Part shown: piece by piece, positions 28,082-39,638 of the stretch | Layout: every line of letters begins with the position of its first letter | Numbering within the stretch: position 1 is the stretch's first letter | Assembly: GCA_027488115.1 (NCBI GenBank) | Contig: JAIYCG010000038.1 | Coordinates: forward strand, 1 to 64,000 | From: Comamonadaceae bacterium | GTDB lineage: Bacteria > Pseudomonadota > Gammaproteobacteria > Burkholderiales > Burkholderiaceae_C | Length of the DNA stretch: 64,000 nt | Direction: 5' to 3' | Translations under genes and position numbers: made by a program | Notes under the pieces: generated by a model | Told to the model about the DNA's origin: nothing | Seen by the model: the letters and a program-made list of their open reading frames with translations, nothing else | The model's database searches: none

Positions 28082-28655
28082 GTTTTTTTTGCCAAGCCTT
28101 CAGGCCCACATAACTGAGCACTGCGAAAAGTGCATAGAGCAAGGAAGTGAGCCAAAGAGATTTCACGATCATCAAGCCCACAGTGATGACATTGACAATC
28201 AGCCAAACCCACCAGTTTTCAATTTTCTTTTTGGCCAGTAAGTATTGAGCCAATAAACTCAATGCTGTGACCAAGCCGTCCCATATGGCCACATCGCTGT
28301 CTGTGAAGCGGTGCAGGAAAAATGAGAGCGAGGGCCATATCAACAGCGTTGCAACTGCAACTCTTTTGAGCTCTGCAGGCATGAGTTTAGATATGCTGAA
28401 AGCGACTGTCGTTTCTGTCATGCTCAACTGGGCATTGCGCTCGCCAAGCCGCCATTGTCGCCATCCCCAAAAGGAGGTCAAAATGAACATCACTTGCAGG
28501 GATGCTTCGCCATAAAGTTGGGTGTTCCAAAACACCACGCCATAAAGCGCTGAGCTGAGAATGGCCAAAGGCCAGCCCCAATGGATTTCTTTGATGTTGC
28601 AATAAACCATTGCCAACGACAGAACGAAGCCGGCCAACTCGACCGGTTCAATCAT
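28074..28655 (-). CDS. pnuC: nicotinamide riboside transporter PnuC
   Basis: PnuC imports nicotinamide riboside by facilitated diffusion, with trapping by phosphorylation. The 193-residue, seven-helix protein has the family signatures KEIHWGWPLAILSSALYGVVFWNTQLYGEASLQVMFILTSFWGWRQW (about 22-68) and WDGLVTALSLLAQYLLAKKKIENWWVWLIVNVITVGLM near the end. It overlaps the downstream kinase gene, and its ATG overlaps the ftsB stop (ATGA). No riboswitch-like leader is apparent, because ftsB abuts directly. Confidence 0.94.
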   Translation of the reverse strand: MIEPVELAGFVLSLAMVYCNIKEIHWGWPLAILSSALYGVVFWNTQLYGEASLQVMFILTSFWGWRQWRLGERNAQLSMTETTVAFSISKLMPAELKRVAVATLLIWPSLSFFLHRFTDSDVAIWDGLVTALSLLAQYLLAKKKIENWWVWLIVNVITVGLMIVKSLWLTSLLYALFAVLSYVGLKAWQKKHV

Positions 28656-28933
28656 TTTTCGATCTGCACAAAAATTTCGTTGGCCTTGACCATGCCCAGT
28701 TCGTGGCGTGCGCGCTCTTCGACGGTGTTCAAGCCTTCTTTGAGGTCGTTGACCTCGGAATTAAGTTGGCCATTGATACGCTGGGCTTTTGCATTCAACT
28801 CGTTTTGTTCTTGAATTTTATGTTCCAACTCAATGACCGTGGGCACACTGCCTTTGCCCAGCCAAATCTGACCCTGCAGGATGAGCAGCAGGGCGATCAA
28901 GGCGGCTGGCAAAAGGCGCTTGTCCATGAGCAT
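28652..28933 (-). CDS. ftsB: cell division protein FtsB
   Basis: FtsB is the small bitopic divisome protein that forms a complex with FtsL and FtsQ. The roughly 93-residue product has a short cytoplasmic start, one transmembrane helix (LLPAALIALLLILQGQIWLG) and a periplasmic coiled coil (VIELEHKIQEQNELNAKAQRINGQLNSEVNDLKEGL). It ends in the conserved ERARHELGMVKANEIFVQI. Start candidates are ATG at 28933 or 28927 and a TTG at 28936, and the difference is trivial. It follows eno by 21 bases, the usual eno-ftsB order. Confidence 0.95.
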   Translation of the reverse strand: MLMDKRLLPAALIALLLILQGQIWLGKGSVPTVIELEHKIQEQNELNAKAQRINGQLNSEVNDLKEGLNTVEERARHELGMVKANEIFVQIEK

Positions 28934-28954
28934 CAATTAGAGCTGTCCAAAAAC

Positions 28955-30241
<1,287 letters not shown>

Positions 30242-30299
30242 TTACTTCTCTCTGTCTAAATAAAAAATCATTCAATGCCCAAAGGCATCCTGCCATCCA

Positions 30300-31154
30300 T
30301 CACTGAAAATTGTTTTCTAGGAACGGATTCTTTTTGGTCACGGCATCAAGTTCCAACAAAGTTTCTAGCAATGCTCTCATGTGTTGTAGTGGCACTGCGT
30401 TGGGCCCGTCCGACATGGCTTGTGCTGGATTGGGGTGTGTTTCCATGAACAAGCCCGCGACACCAACAGCCACTGCTGCCCGAGACAACACAGGCACCAT
30501 TTCACGCATGCCGCCAGAACTGGTACCTTGGCCGCCTGGCAACTGAACGGAGTGGGTAGCATCAAACACCACGGGGGCACCCGTTTCGCGCATGATGGCC
30601 AAGCTGCGCATGTCGGACACCAAGTTGTTGTAACCAAAACTTGCGCCGCGCTCACAGGCCATGAAGCTGTCTTCTGACAGGCCTGCATCGCGCGCTGCCG
30701 CACGGGCTTTGTCAATCACATTTTTCATGTCATGAGGGGCCAAAAACTGGCCCTTCTTGATGTTGACTGGTTTTCCCGACTGGGCCACAGCGCGAATGAA
30801 GTCGGTTTGTCGACACAAGAAGGCGGGTGTCTGCAACACATCTACAACGGCAGCCACTGTGGCGATGTCAGCTTCGGTGTGCACATCCGTCAAAATGGGG
30901 ACATGCAACTCGCGCTTGACCTTGGCCAAAATCTCTAGGCCTTTTTCCATACCCGGTCCACGGAAAGTGCTGCCTGAAGATCGGTTGGCTTTGTCATAGC
31001 TGCTTTTGAAAATGAAGGGAATACCTAAGGCGGAAGTGATTTCCTTCAGACTGCCCGCTGTGTCCATTTGCAACTGCTCTGATTCAATGACGCAGGGACC
31101 CGCAATCAAAAAGAAGGGCTGATCTAGGCCAACATTAAATCCGCAAAGTTTCAT
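30300..31154 (-). CDS. kdsA: 2-dehydro-3-deoxyphosphooctonate aldolase (KDO-8-P synthase)
   Basis: KdsA condenses arabinose 5-phosphate with phosphoenolpyruvate to make KDO-8-P for the lipopolysaccharide core. The start is the ATG at 31154 ([25 protein letters not shown]). An open frame extends 53 codons upstream without family similarity. Key segments are [53 protein letters not shown] and [14 protein letters not shown]. The 284-residue length is normal. It sits 37 bases after pyrG on the same strand. Confidence 0.97.
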   Translation of the reverse strand: MKLCGFNVGLDQPFFLIAGPCVIESEQLQMDTAGSLKEITSALGIPFIFKSSYDKANRSSGSTFRGPGMEKGLEILAKVKRELHVPILTDVHTEADIATVAAVVDVLQTPAFLCRQTDFIRAVAQSGKPVNIKKGQFLAPHDMKNVIDKARAAARDAGLSEDSFMACERGASFGYNNLVSDMRSLAIMRETGAPVVFDATHSVQLPGGQGTSSGGMREMVPVLSRAAVAVGVAGLFMETHPNPAQAMSDGPNAVPLQHMRALLETLLELDAVTKKNPFLENNFQ

Positions 31155-31191
31155 GGTGTTCCTTGTCTTGGTGCTTGTTTGTGTTTCTGAT

Positions 31192-34164
<2,973 letters not shown>

Positions 34165-34170
34165 ATTAAC

Positions 34171-34620
34171 ATGAACGTAGACGTCAAAATTCTGGACCCC
34201 CGAATGGCAGATCACTTGCCCGCCTACGCCACTCCTGGCAGTGCAGGCTTGGACTTGAGAGCTTGCTTGGATGCGTCTGTGACCTTGCAACCTAATGCCT
34301 GGCAATTGATTTCGACGGGATTGTCGGTCTATTTGAAAGATCCTGCTTACGCGGCCATGCTTTTGCCACGATCCGGTTTAGGCCACAAACATGGCATTGT
34401 CTTGGGTAATTTGGTGGGTTTGATTGACAGCGACTATCAGGGCCCGCTCATGGTCAGTTGTTGGAATCGCAGCCAAGAAGCTTTCACCATTCAACCCATG
34501 GAGCGGATTGCCCAAATGGTCATCGTGCCAGTGGTTCAAGCCAAATTCAATGTTGTGACGGAATTCGATGCAAGCAGTGAGCGTGGTGAAGGTGGCTACG
34601 GATCAACTGGCAAGCGCTAA
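34171..34620 (+). CDS. dut: deoxyuridine 5'-triphosphate nucleotidohydrolase
   Basis: Dut hydrolyses dUTP to dUMP and pyrophosphate. The 149-residue trimeric-type enzyme shows its five motifs: [49 protein letters not shown] with the catalytic Asp, [13 protein letters not shown], and the glycine-rich [12 protein letters not shown] arm at the C-terminus. It follows coaBC by six bases and is cotranscribed. Confidence 0.97.
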   Translation: MNVDVKILDPRMADHLPAYATPGSAGLDLRACLDASVTLQPNAWQLISTGLSVYLKDPAYAAMLLPRSGLGHKHGIVLGNLVGLIDSDYQGPLMVSCWNRSQEAFTIQPMERIAQMVIVPVVQAKFNVVTEFDASSERGEGGYGSTGKR

Positions 34621-34697
34621 GGAAGCCGCTTGAGGTCATTTCTAAAGCCAGCTTTTCAAAATAACAATCTGGTAAACCGCTAAGGTTCTGTTTTTGA

Positions 34698-35231
34698 TCA
34701 GTGAAGCAAGCCGCCAGCAGAGCCAGGCGTGTCGCCAATCTCAATTTTGAAAAATCCTGTGCCACAAGTGCCCGCTTCTTGTTCTTGTGCTGTGGCCAAG
34801 CGAACTTGGTTCACCTTGAGACTGATGCGCAGGGCGATGCCTGACAAAGGGTGGTTTCCATCGAGCACAATGTGGTCGGGGTAAATTTCAGTGATGGTGT
34901 ACAACACGTTGCGAGGCGCATCGGGGTTGCAGCCGTTAGGTAGCGCGTTGCCCTCAATGGTGAGGCCTTCTTCAATGTCATTGGGAAACAGCGCTTTAGG
35001 TTCTAAGAAAAGCAAATTTTCATCAAAATCGCCAAATGCATCTTCGGGCTCGAGGTGCAAATCGACTTTGGCGCCCACTGAGTGGCCCTGCAGCGCTTCT
35101 TCAATTTTGGGAAGCAAGTCATGACCGCCCAAGTAGAAAGCAACTGGCTCATCTAGCTCGTCTAAAACTTCGCCCAAAGTATCTTTGAGCGTCCAGGTCA
35201 GTTCGACCACACATTGAGAAGTAATATCCAT
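34698..35231 (-). CDS. FKBP-type peptidyl-prolyl isomerase, SlyD-like
   Basis: This is a 177-residue prolyl isomerase of the SlyD/FkpB group. An FKBP half-domain (VELTWTLKDTLGEVLDELDEPVAFYLGGHDLLPKIEEALQGHSVGAKVDLHLEPEDAFGD, about 9-68) is followed by an inserted chaperone flap and then the closing strand with DGNHPLSGIALRISLKV. The C-terminal histidine-rich nickel tail of classic SlyD is missing, and an extra 30-residue tail ends in SAGGLLH. It converges on dut across 77 bases, where I see no strong terminator, and is divergent from the ribosomal oxygenase gene. Confidence 0.9.
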   Translation of the reverse strand: MDITSQCVVELTWTLKDTLGEVLDELDEPVAFYLGGHDLLPKIEEALQGHSVGAKVDLHLEPEDAFGDFDENLLFLEPKALFPNDIEEGLTIEGNALPNGCNPDAPRNVLYTITEIYPDHIVLDGNHPLSGIALRISLKVNQVRLATAQEQEAGTCGTGFFKIEIGDTPGSAGGLLH

Positions 35232-35275
35232 CTGGGAATTGTCGCAGTTTTAAAATCGATTTTGAATTGAATGTG

Positions 35276-36448
35276 ATGCAAAAAAACACACCCTTAAGCT
35301 TGTTGGCGAATTTGACGCCCGCCCAATTCATGAAACGCCACTGGCAGAAAAAGCCATTGCTCATTCGCCAGGCCATCCCGAACATGAAGCCTTTGATTGA
35401 TCGAGCATCCTTGTTGGACATGGTCGAGAATGAAGACGTGGAGTCTCGCCTGATTGTTCGCCAAGGCGAGAAGTGGACTTTGAAAAAAGGCCCCTTGAAT
35501 CGCAAAAGCTTACCGCCCCTGAAAAAACCGGATTGGACAGTCCTCATTCAAGGGGTTGACCTTCACAACGATGCGGTTCATTACTTGTTACAGCAATTCC
35601 GATTTGTACCAGACGCGCGACTTGATGATCTGATGATCAGTTATGCAACCGAAGGCGGCGGCGTGGGCCCGCACTTTGACAGTTACGATGTTTTTTTGTT
35701 GCAGGCTCAAGGTCAGCGGAAGTGGCGAATTGGGCGGCAGGAAAAGTTTGAATTGCAGGAAGGTGTGCCCCTTAAAATTTTGAAAACATTTAAACCTGAG
35801 GCGGAATTTTTGCTTAACCCAGGTGACATGCTCTATCTACCCCCTGGGTATGCACACGATGGCATCGCTGTAGGAGAATGCATGACCTACTCGATTGGCT
35901 TCAAAGTTCCTAGAAGTGCTGAACTTGCCAGCGAGTTGTTGATGGGTCTTTCTGAAGAGGTGGCTGAAAAAGCAGGCTCAAATCTTGATGTGATTTATCA
36001 AGATCCCACTCAAACGGCGGCTATTCAAGACGCTTCAATACCGGCTGCCCTGCAACAATTTGCAGCGCTATCAATTGCAAAAGCGCTCAAAGACCCTCAA
36101 ATCTTGAATTGCTTGCTGGGGGAAACATTGACCGAACCAAAATCCAATGTCTGGTTCGACGCCCCTGATCAGGATGCTTTGACTGCGTTTACATGGCCGA
36201 GTGATGTTTATCTTGATCGAAGAACCAAGATGTTGTTTGACACCAAGCACATCTTCGTCAATGGAGAAAGTTTTCGTGCGGCAGGAAGAGATGCCAAGTT
36301 GCTAAAAAAGCTGGCAAATCAAAAGTCTTTGACTTTCAAAGAGACTAAAGGCCTGAGTGAAGACGCCGCTCAATTGATGCAAGCTTGGTGGGAAGAGGGG
36401 TGGTGGCACGCCACTTTCGCGGCCCAAGAGCTTGGCTCACAAGATTAA
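35276..36448 (+). CDS. roxA: cupin/JmjC ribosomal oxygenase (YcfD/RoxA-like)
   Basis: This is a 2-oxoglutarate- and iron-dependent oxygenase. The E. coli relative hydroxylates an arginine of ribosomal protein L16 (uL16). The iron ligands are visible: H133 and D135 (VGPHFDSYDVF) and the distal H194 (YLPPGYAHDG). The N-terminus (FMKRHWQKKPLLIRQAIPN) is typical of the family, and the C-terminal third has the winged-helix extension (FVNGESFRAAGRDAKLLKKLANQ). I use the ATG at 35276 (390 residues). A TTG nine bases earlier is possible. The L16 target is transferred from the family and is not shown here. Confidence 0.9.
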   Translation: MQKNTPLSLLANLTPAQFMKRHWQKKPLLIRQAIPNMKPLIDRASLLDMVENEDVESRLIVRQGEKWTLKKGPLNRKSLPPLKKPDWTVLIQGVDLHNDAVHYLLQQFRFVPDARLDDLMISYATEGGGVGPHFDSYDVFLLQAQGQRKWRIGRQEKFELQEGVPLKILKTFKPEAEFLLNPGDMLYLPPGYAHDGIAVGECMTYSIGFKVPRSAELASELLMGLSEEVAEKAGSNLDVIYQDPTQTAAIQDASIPAALQQFAALSIAKALKDPQILNCLLGETLTEPKSNVWFDAPDQDALTAFTWPSDVYLDRRTKMLFDTKHIFVNGESFRAAGRDAKLLKKLANQKSLTFKETKGLSEDAAQLMQAWWEEGWWHATFAAQELGSQD

Positions 36449-36452
36449 AGCT

Positions 36453-36571
36453 TATAATTTGAGGCTGAACAACAAGAGCTCGAGTGCTTGTTGTTCTGTC
36501 AACAGGGTTTCAACTAGCCTTGATGACAATTTCCCGGAAATTGTTTTTCACTAACTTTAAGGATAATAATC
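36453..36571 (+). promoter_or_regulatory. probable promoter and structured leader of the small lipoprotein gene
   Basis: A perfect TATAAT lies at 36453-36458, just after roxA, with TTGGCT at 36432-36437 as a poorly spaced (15 bp) -35. The predicted leader of about 105 bases holds two strong inverted repeats. One has ten-base arms, gaacaacaag and cttgttgttc, at 36467-36476 and 36487-36496. The other is a near-perfect palindrome at 36526-36544 with nine-base arms, acaatttcc and ggaaattgt, around a single c, followed by ttttt. A good ribosome binding site (aagga, 36560-36564) precedes the ATG. The second element looks like an attenuator or a protein-binding site. Promoter use is inferred. Confidence 0.5.
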
Positions 36572-36790
36572 ATGACCAAGTCCCTCGTTTTGGCTGCCGT
36601 GATCGCTGCTGCTGCTTTGGCTGCCTGCGGTAAAAAAGAAGAAGCTGCTCCTGCCCCCGCTCCAGCGCCAGCTGCTGCCCCCGCAGCTCCTGCAGCGCCT
36701 GCTGCTGATGCAAAACCAGCTGATGCTGCTGCACCTGCTGCTGCTGCCCCTGCAGCACCTGCTGCTCCAGCAGAAGCTCCTAAGAAGTAA
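36572..36790 (+). CDS. small Ala/Pro-rich lipoprotein
   Basis: This is a 72-residue precursor with a clear lipoprotein signal: MTKSLVLAAVIAAAALAAC, with lipobox LAAC and the modified cysteine at residue 19. The mature part starts GKKEEAAP and is then almost entirely Ala and Pro with a few Lys, Asp and Glu, ending EAPKK. It probably forms an extended, disordered periplasmic tether. No function can be assigned. Position 2 after the cysteine is Gly, so outer-membrane sorting is plausible. It has its own promoter-like upstream region and a strong terminator directly downstream, so it is a single-gene unit that may be highly expressed. Confidence 0.85.
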   Translation: MTKSLVLAAVIAAAALAACGKKEEAAPAPAPAPAAAPAAPAAPAADAKPADAAAPAAAAPAAPAAPAEAPKK

Positions 36791-36802
36791 TTTTTAGCAG
36801 TC

Positions 36803-36833
36803 AAAAAAAACCCCGCTCTGCGGGGTTTTTTTT
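36803..36833 (+). terminator. intrinsic terminator of the lipoprotein gene
   Basis: A GC-rich stem ccccgc/gcgggg with a three-base tct loop (36811-36825) is flanked by an A-run upstream and eight Ts downstream. It is symmetrical enough to act in both directions, so it could also end transcription of bamC arriving from the right. It sits 13 bases after the lipoprotein stop. Confidence 0.92.
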
Positions 36834-36869
36834 CGTTCTTCGCTTTTTGGATCCAAAGCGCTTTGAAAT

Positions 36870-38024
36870 TTATTTGATTTCGTCTGCCAGAAGTTTGATG
36901 ATTTTTTCCGCGTTGGCGGAGGTTTCTGGAATGCCATCAGCGCCTTGCACCAAAACGGTTGATACATCTCCCTTGCTGGTCACAGCAATGCGGTATTTGG
37001 CAAGTGTGGGGATGACTTTATCGCTGGTGAACAGCTTGGCAAAAAAGCCTGGTTCTTTGCCTATGGTGCCGGGTGGCGCGTATCGGACGAAGAACACACC
37101 TTGCGCTCGATCACGGTCTTCAACAGTGAAGCCAGTTCGATCAATGGCTACGCCAACTCTTCGCCAAGCGCGGTCAAAATCGTCTTTGATTTCGATCGCT
37201 GGCAAATTGTTTAGTTTGATGACCTTCACGTCTGCTGCTAACTCTAATTTTGAACTGGCCGCAGATGCAACAGAGGCGGTGACGCTTGTTCCGGTCGAAT
37301 TTGCATTGGCAGAGAGGCCCTGACCCCCTAAGCGCATCATCAGACGACGCAAGAATTCAATTTCCAATTCTGCATCTGAAGCACGAGGAGACCAAACAGT
37401 GCTGTCTTTCAAAGGGCTGGTGTAAATTTCAGCCAGTCCTCGATGTGTGATGGTGATCTCTAAACCAGTGGCAGTTCTCTCAAGGCGAGTGCGAAAACGA
37501 TCACGTTCGCCAGTCGAGTAAAGCGAATCAAATATTTTGCCAACTGATTTGCGAATAAGATCCTGGGGCAGCTTGGCGCGATTTTCAGCCCAGTCGGTTT
37601 CCATGATGCCCAACTCTGGCTGGTCAATGGTCAACACAAAGCCATTGTCTTTCCAGAACTCTCGCAGGGGTTCCCAGACAGAGTCTGCACTGCGTTGAAT
37701 GGTCAAATACCTTTGTGAGCCATTGCGAACAATTCGTGCTTCACCCGCTTGGTTGGCAGCAGTACCCGCATCATTGCTTGGTCGAGCAACAGAACCAGCA
37801 GTGGCCGCAACAGCCAATGCGCTGTAGGAGCCAGCGACTTGATAGCGAGAGTCACGCCTCAATTGCGTGAGGTCTGGGGGTACCTCTAGAGTGGGTGCTT
37901 GACTCGCGCTCTTGTAATTTATTTTGCTTTCCTCTAAGACTGAGCAGCCTGTTAAAAAACAAGTAAGAGTTGCAGCACATGCCAATGCATTCAAATGACG
38001 GGCAGAAGGGGCAAATCGATTCAC
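36870..38024 (-). CDS. bamC: outer membrane protein assembly factor BamC
   Basis: BamC (NlpB) is a lipoprotein of the BAM complex, which folds beta-barrel proteins into the outer membrane. The 384-residue precursor begins with a GTG at 38024. It has a lipoprotein signal ending in LTGC (Cys at about 27), followed by the unstructured segment YKSASQAPTLEVPPDLTQL that contacts BamD, then two helix-grip domains. A Ser/Ala/Thr-rich stretch (NANSTGTSVTASVASAASS) marks the linker between them. It follows dapA by nine bases, the same order as in E. coli. Confidence 0.92.
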   Translation of the reverse strand: MNRFAPSARHLNALACAATLTCFLTGCSVLEESKINYKSASQAPTLEVPPDLTQLRRDSRYQVAGSYSALAVAATAGSVARPSNDAGTAANQAGEARIVRNGSQRYLTIQRSADSVWEPLREFWKDNGFVLTIDQPELGIMETDWAENRAKLPQDLIRKSVGKIFDSLYSTGERDRFRTRLERTATGLEITITHRGLAEIYTSPLKDSTVWSPRASDAELEIEFLRRLMMRLGGQGLSANANSTGTSVTASVASAASSKLELAADVKVIKLNNLPAIEIKDDFDRAWRRVGVAIDRTGFTVEDRDRAQGVFFVRYAPPGTIGKEPGFFAKLFTSDKVIPTLAKYRIAVTSKGDVSTVLVQGADGIPETSANAEKIIKLLADEIK

Positions 38025-38033
38025 GGGTAGTCC

Positions 38034-38930
38034 TTAAATAAGTCCGCTGGCACGCAAGGCGGCTTCCACCACGGGTTGCTGAGATTTTGAAAGTTCGGTC
38101 ATGGGTAGCCTTAATGTGCCGCCGCACAAACCCATGCGGGCCATGGCCCATTTCACGGGAATGGGATTGGCTTCTACAAATAAATTCTTGTGCATGGGCA
38201 TTAATTTGAATTGAATTTCCATGGCTTTTTGAACGTTGCCCGCCATGGCTGCGACGCACAAATCATGCATCAAGCGGGGTGCTACATTGGCTGTGACGCT
38301 CACATTGCCTTTGCCACCGCAGAGCATCAGAGCCACTGCAGTAGGGTCATCCCCAGAATAAACTGCAAACTCTTTGGGCAAGTCACGGATAAGCCACTGA
38401 GCACGCTCAATGTTGCCAGTGGCTTCTTTGATACCTACAATGCCTGGTACTTGAGCCAGGCGCAGCACCGTTTCGTGCTGCATATCGGCCACAGAGCGGC
38501 CAGGCACGTTGTACAAAATGATGGGCAAATCGGGTACCGCTTCGGCAATGGCCTTGAAGTGCTGGTACATGCCTTCTTGCGTGGGCTTGTTGTAATAAGG
38601 AACCACTTGCAATTGGCAATCGGCACCCACACTCTTGGCAAATTTGGCAAGCTCAATGGCTTCAGATGTTGAGTTGGCGCCGCAACCTGCCATGATGGGA
38701 ACTCGGCCTTTGGCTTGCTCGACTGAAACTCGAATGATTTCGCGGTGCTCATCTACATTCACGGTGGGTGACTCACCTGTGGTGCCGACTACGCCAATGC
38801 AATCGGTGCCTTCGGCAATGTGCCAATCGATCAGCTTACGAAGGCTGGCGTAATCGATCGAGTTGTCCTCCAGCATGGGAGTGACCAAAGCGGGAATGCT
38901 GCCAGTAATTGGTTGAAATGATTTCGTCAT
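38034..38930 (-). CDS. dapA: 4-hydroxy-tetrahydrodipicolinate synthase
   Basis: DapA condenses pyruvate with aspartate semialdehyde in lysine and diaminopimelate synthesis. The start is the ATG at 38930 ([19 protein letters not shown]), giving 298 residues. Conserved parts are [12 protein letters not shown], the catalytic Tyr region [25 protein letters not shown], and the Schiff-base lysine in [10 protein letters not shown]. bamC follows closely and a methyltransferase gene precedes by 30 bases. Confidence 0.97.
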   Translation of the reverse strand: MTKSFQPITGSIPALVTPMLEDNSIDYASLRKLIDWHIAEGTDCIGVVGTTGESPTVNVDEHREIIRVSVEQAKGRVPIMAGCGANSTSEAIELAKFAKSVGADCQLQVVPYYNKPTQEGMYQHFKAIAEAVPDLPIILYNVPGRSVADMQHETVLRLAQVPGIVGIKEATGNIERAQWLIRDLPKEFAVYSGDDPTAVALMLCGGKGNVSVTANVAPRLMHDLCVAAMAGNVQKAMEIQFKLMPMHKNLFVEANPIPVKWAMARMGLCGGTLRLPMTELSKSQQPVVEAALRASGLI

Positions 38931-38960
38931 GGCGATTGAAGTGATCGGCAAATGAGCATT

Positions 38961-39503
38961 CTAACGACTGCTAAGGCAAAACTGACGGGGCTGCGCACTG
39001 ACTTGGCGAACCGCTGCAATTCTTTGGATAAATTTGGCGGGCTGGTTCCAAAAACCATCTTCATAAGCGATGACCCGAAGCGCAGCAAATGTTGCAAGCA
39101 GCTCGCCGGGCTTGAGTAAGAAGTCTGGTCGCGAGGGTTTGCCAATTTTTTCGTGTCCCAGAGCAAAAGTCTCGTAAATCAAGAGCCCCTCAGGCGCCAG
39201 ACTTTCCAAGATTCTTGGCATCAGCGGGCGCCACAAATAATTTGTGACCACGACCACATCAAAGGTTTGGCCCACCAGGGGCCATGGGCCGTCTTCAATG
39301 TCGGCCTCAACCACGTGGCCAAAGGCGGAGGCCTCTTTCAAGGCCTCGGCCGATCGGTCAACACCCGTGCATTGGTGCCCTAGGCCTTGAAAATAATGCA
39401 TGTGACGGCCTGCACCACAAGCCAGATCCAAGATCTGACTTTGAGGTTTGGCCAAGTGCGACCATTGCTGCACCCAAAGGGAAGGGTCTTCTGTGCCGTG
39501 CAT
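38961..39503 (-). CDS. class I SAM-dependent methyltransferase
   Basis: This is a 180-residue Rossmann-fold methyltransferase of the TehB-like type. Motif I is ILDLACGAGRHMHYF (about 24-38), with the acidic end of strand 2 in CTGVDRSAEAL (about 44-54) and motif IV in FDVVVVTNYLWRPLMP. The substrate is unknown. Distant relatives act on small molecules or toxic oxyanions. It lies 30 bases upstream of dapA on the same strand and divergent from parE across a 135-base gap. Confidence 0.9.
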   Translation of the reverse strand: MHGTEDPSLWVQQWSHLAKPQSQILDLACGAGRHMHYFQGLGHQCTGVDRSAEALKEASAFGHVVEADIEDGPWPLVGQTFDVVVVTNYLWRPLMPRILESLAPEGLLIYETFALGHEKIGKPSRPDFLLKPGELLATFAALRVIAYEDGFWNQPAKFIQRIAAVRQVSAQPRQFCLSSR

Positions 39504-39638
39504 CTGTCAATCCTCCGAATGAATCACTTGATTTTGAAACCAATAGGCCCTGAATAATGCACGATTGTGAAGCCAATTTACTCAAGAACTGTAAATTTAT
39601 CCAGTGGTTTGCTTGAATTCACACTACAATCTGCGCCC

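Noticed and set aside
36514..36804. Gly/Ala-rich open frame antisense to the lipoprotein gene
   Set aside because: It is the complement of the Ala/Pro codon repeat. The lipoprotein strand has the signal peptide, ribosome binding site and terminator.
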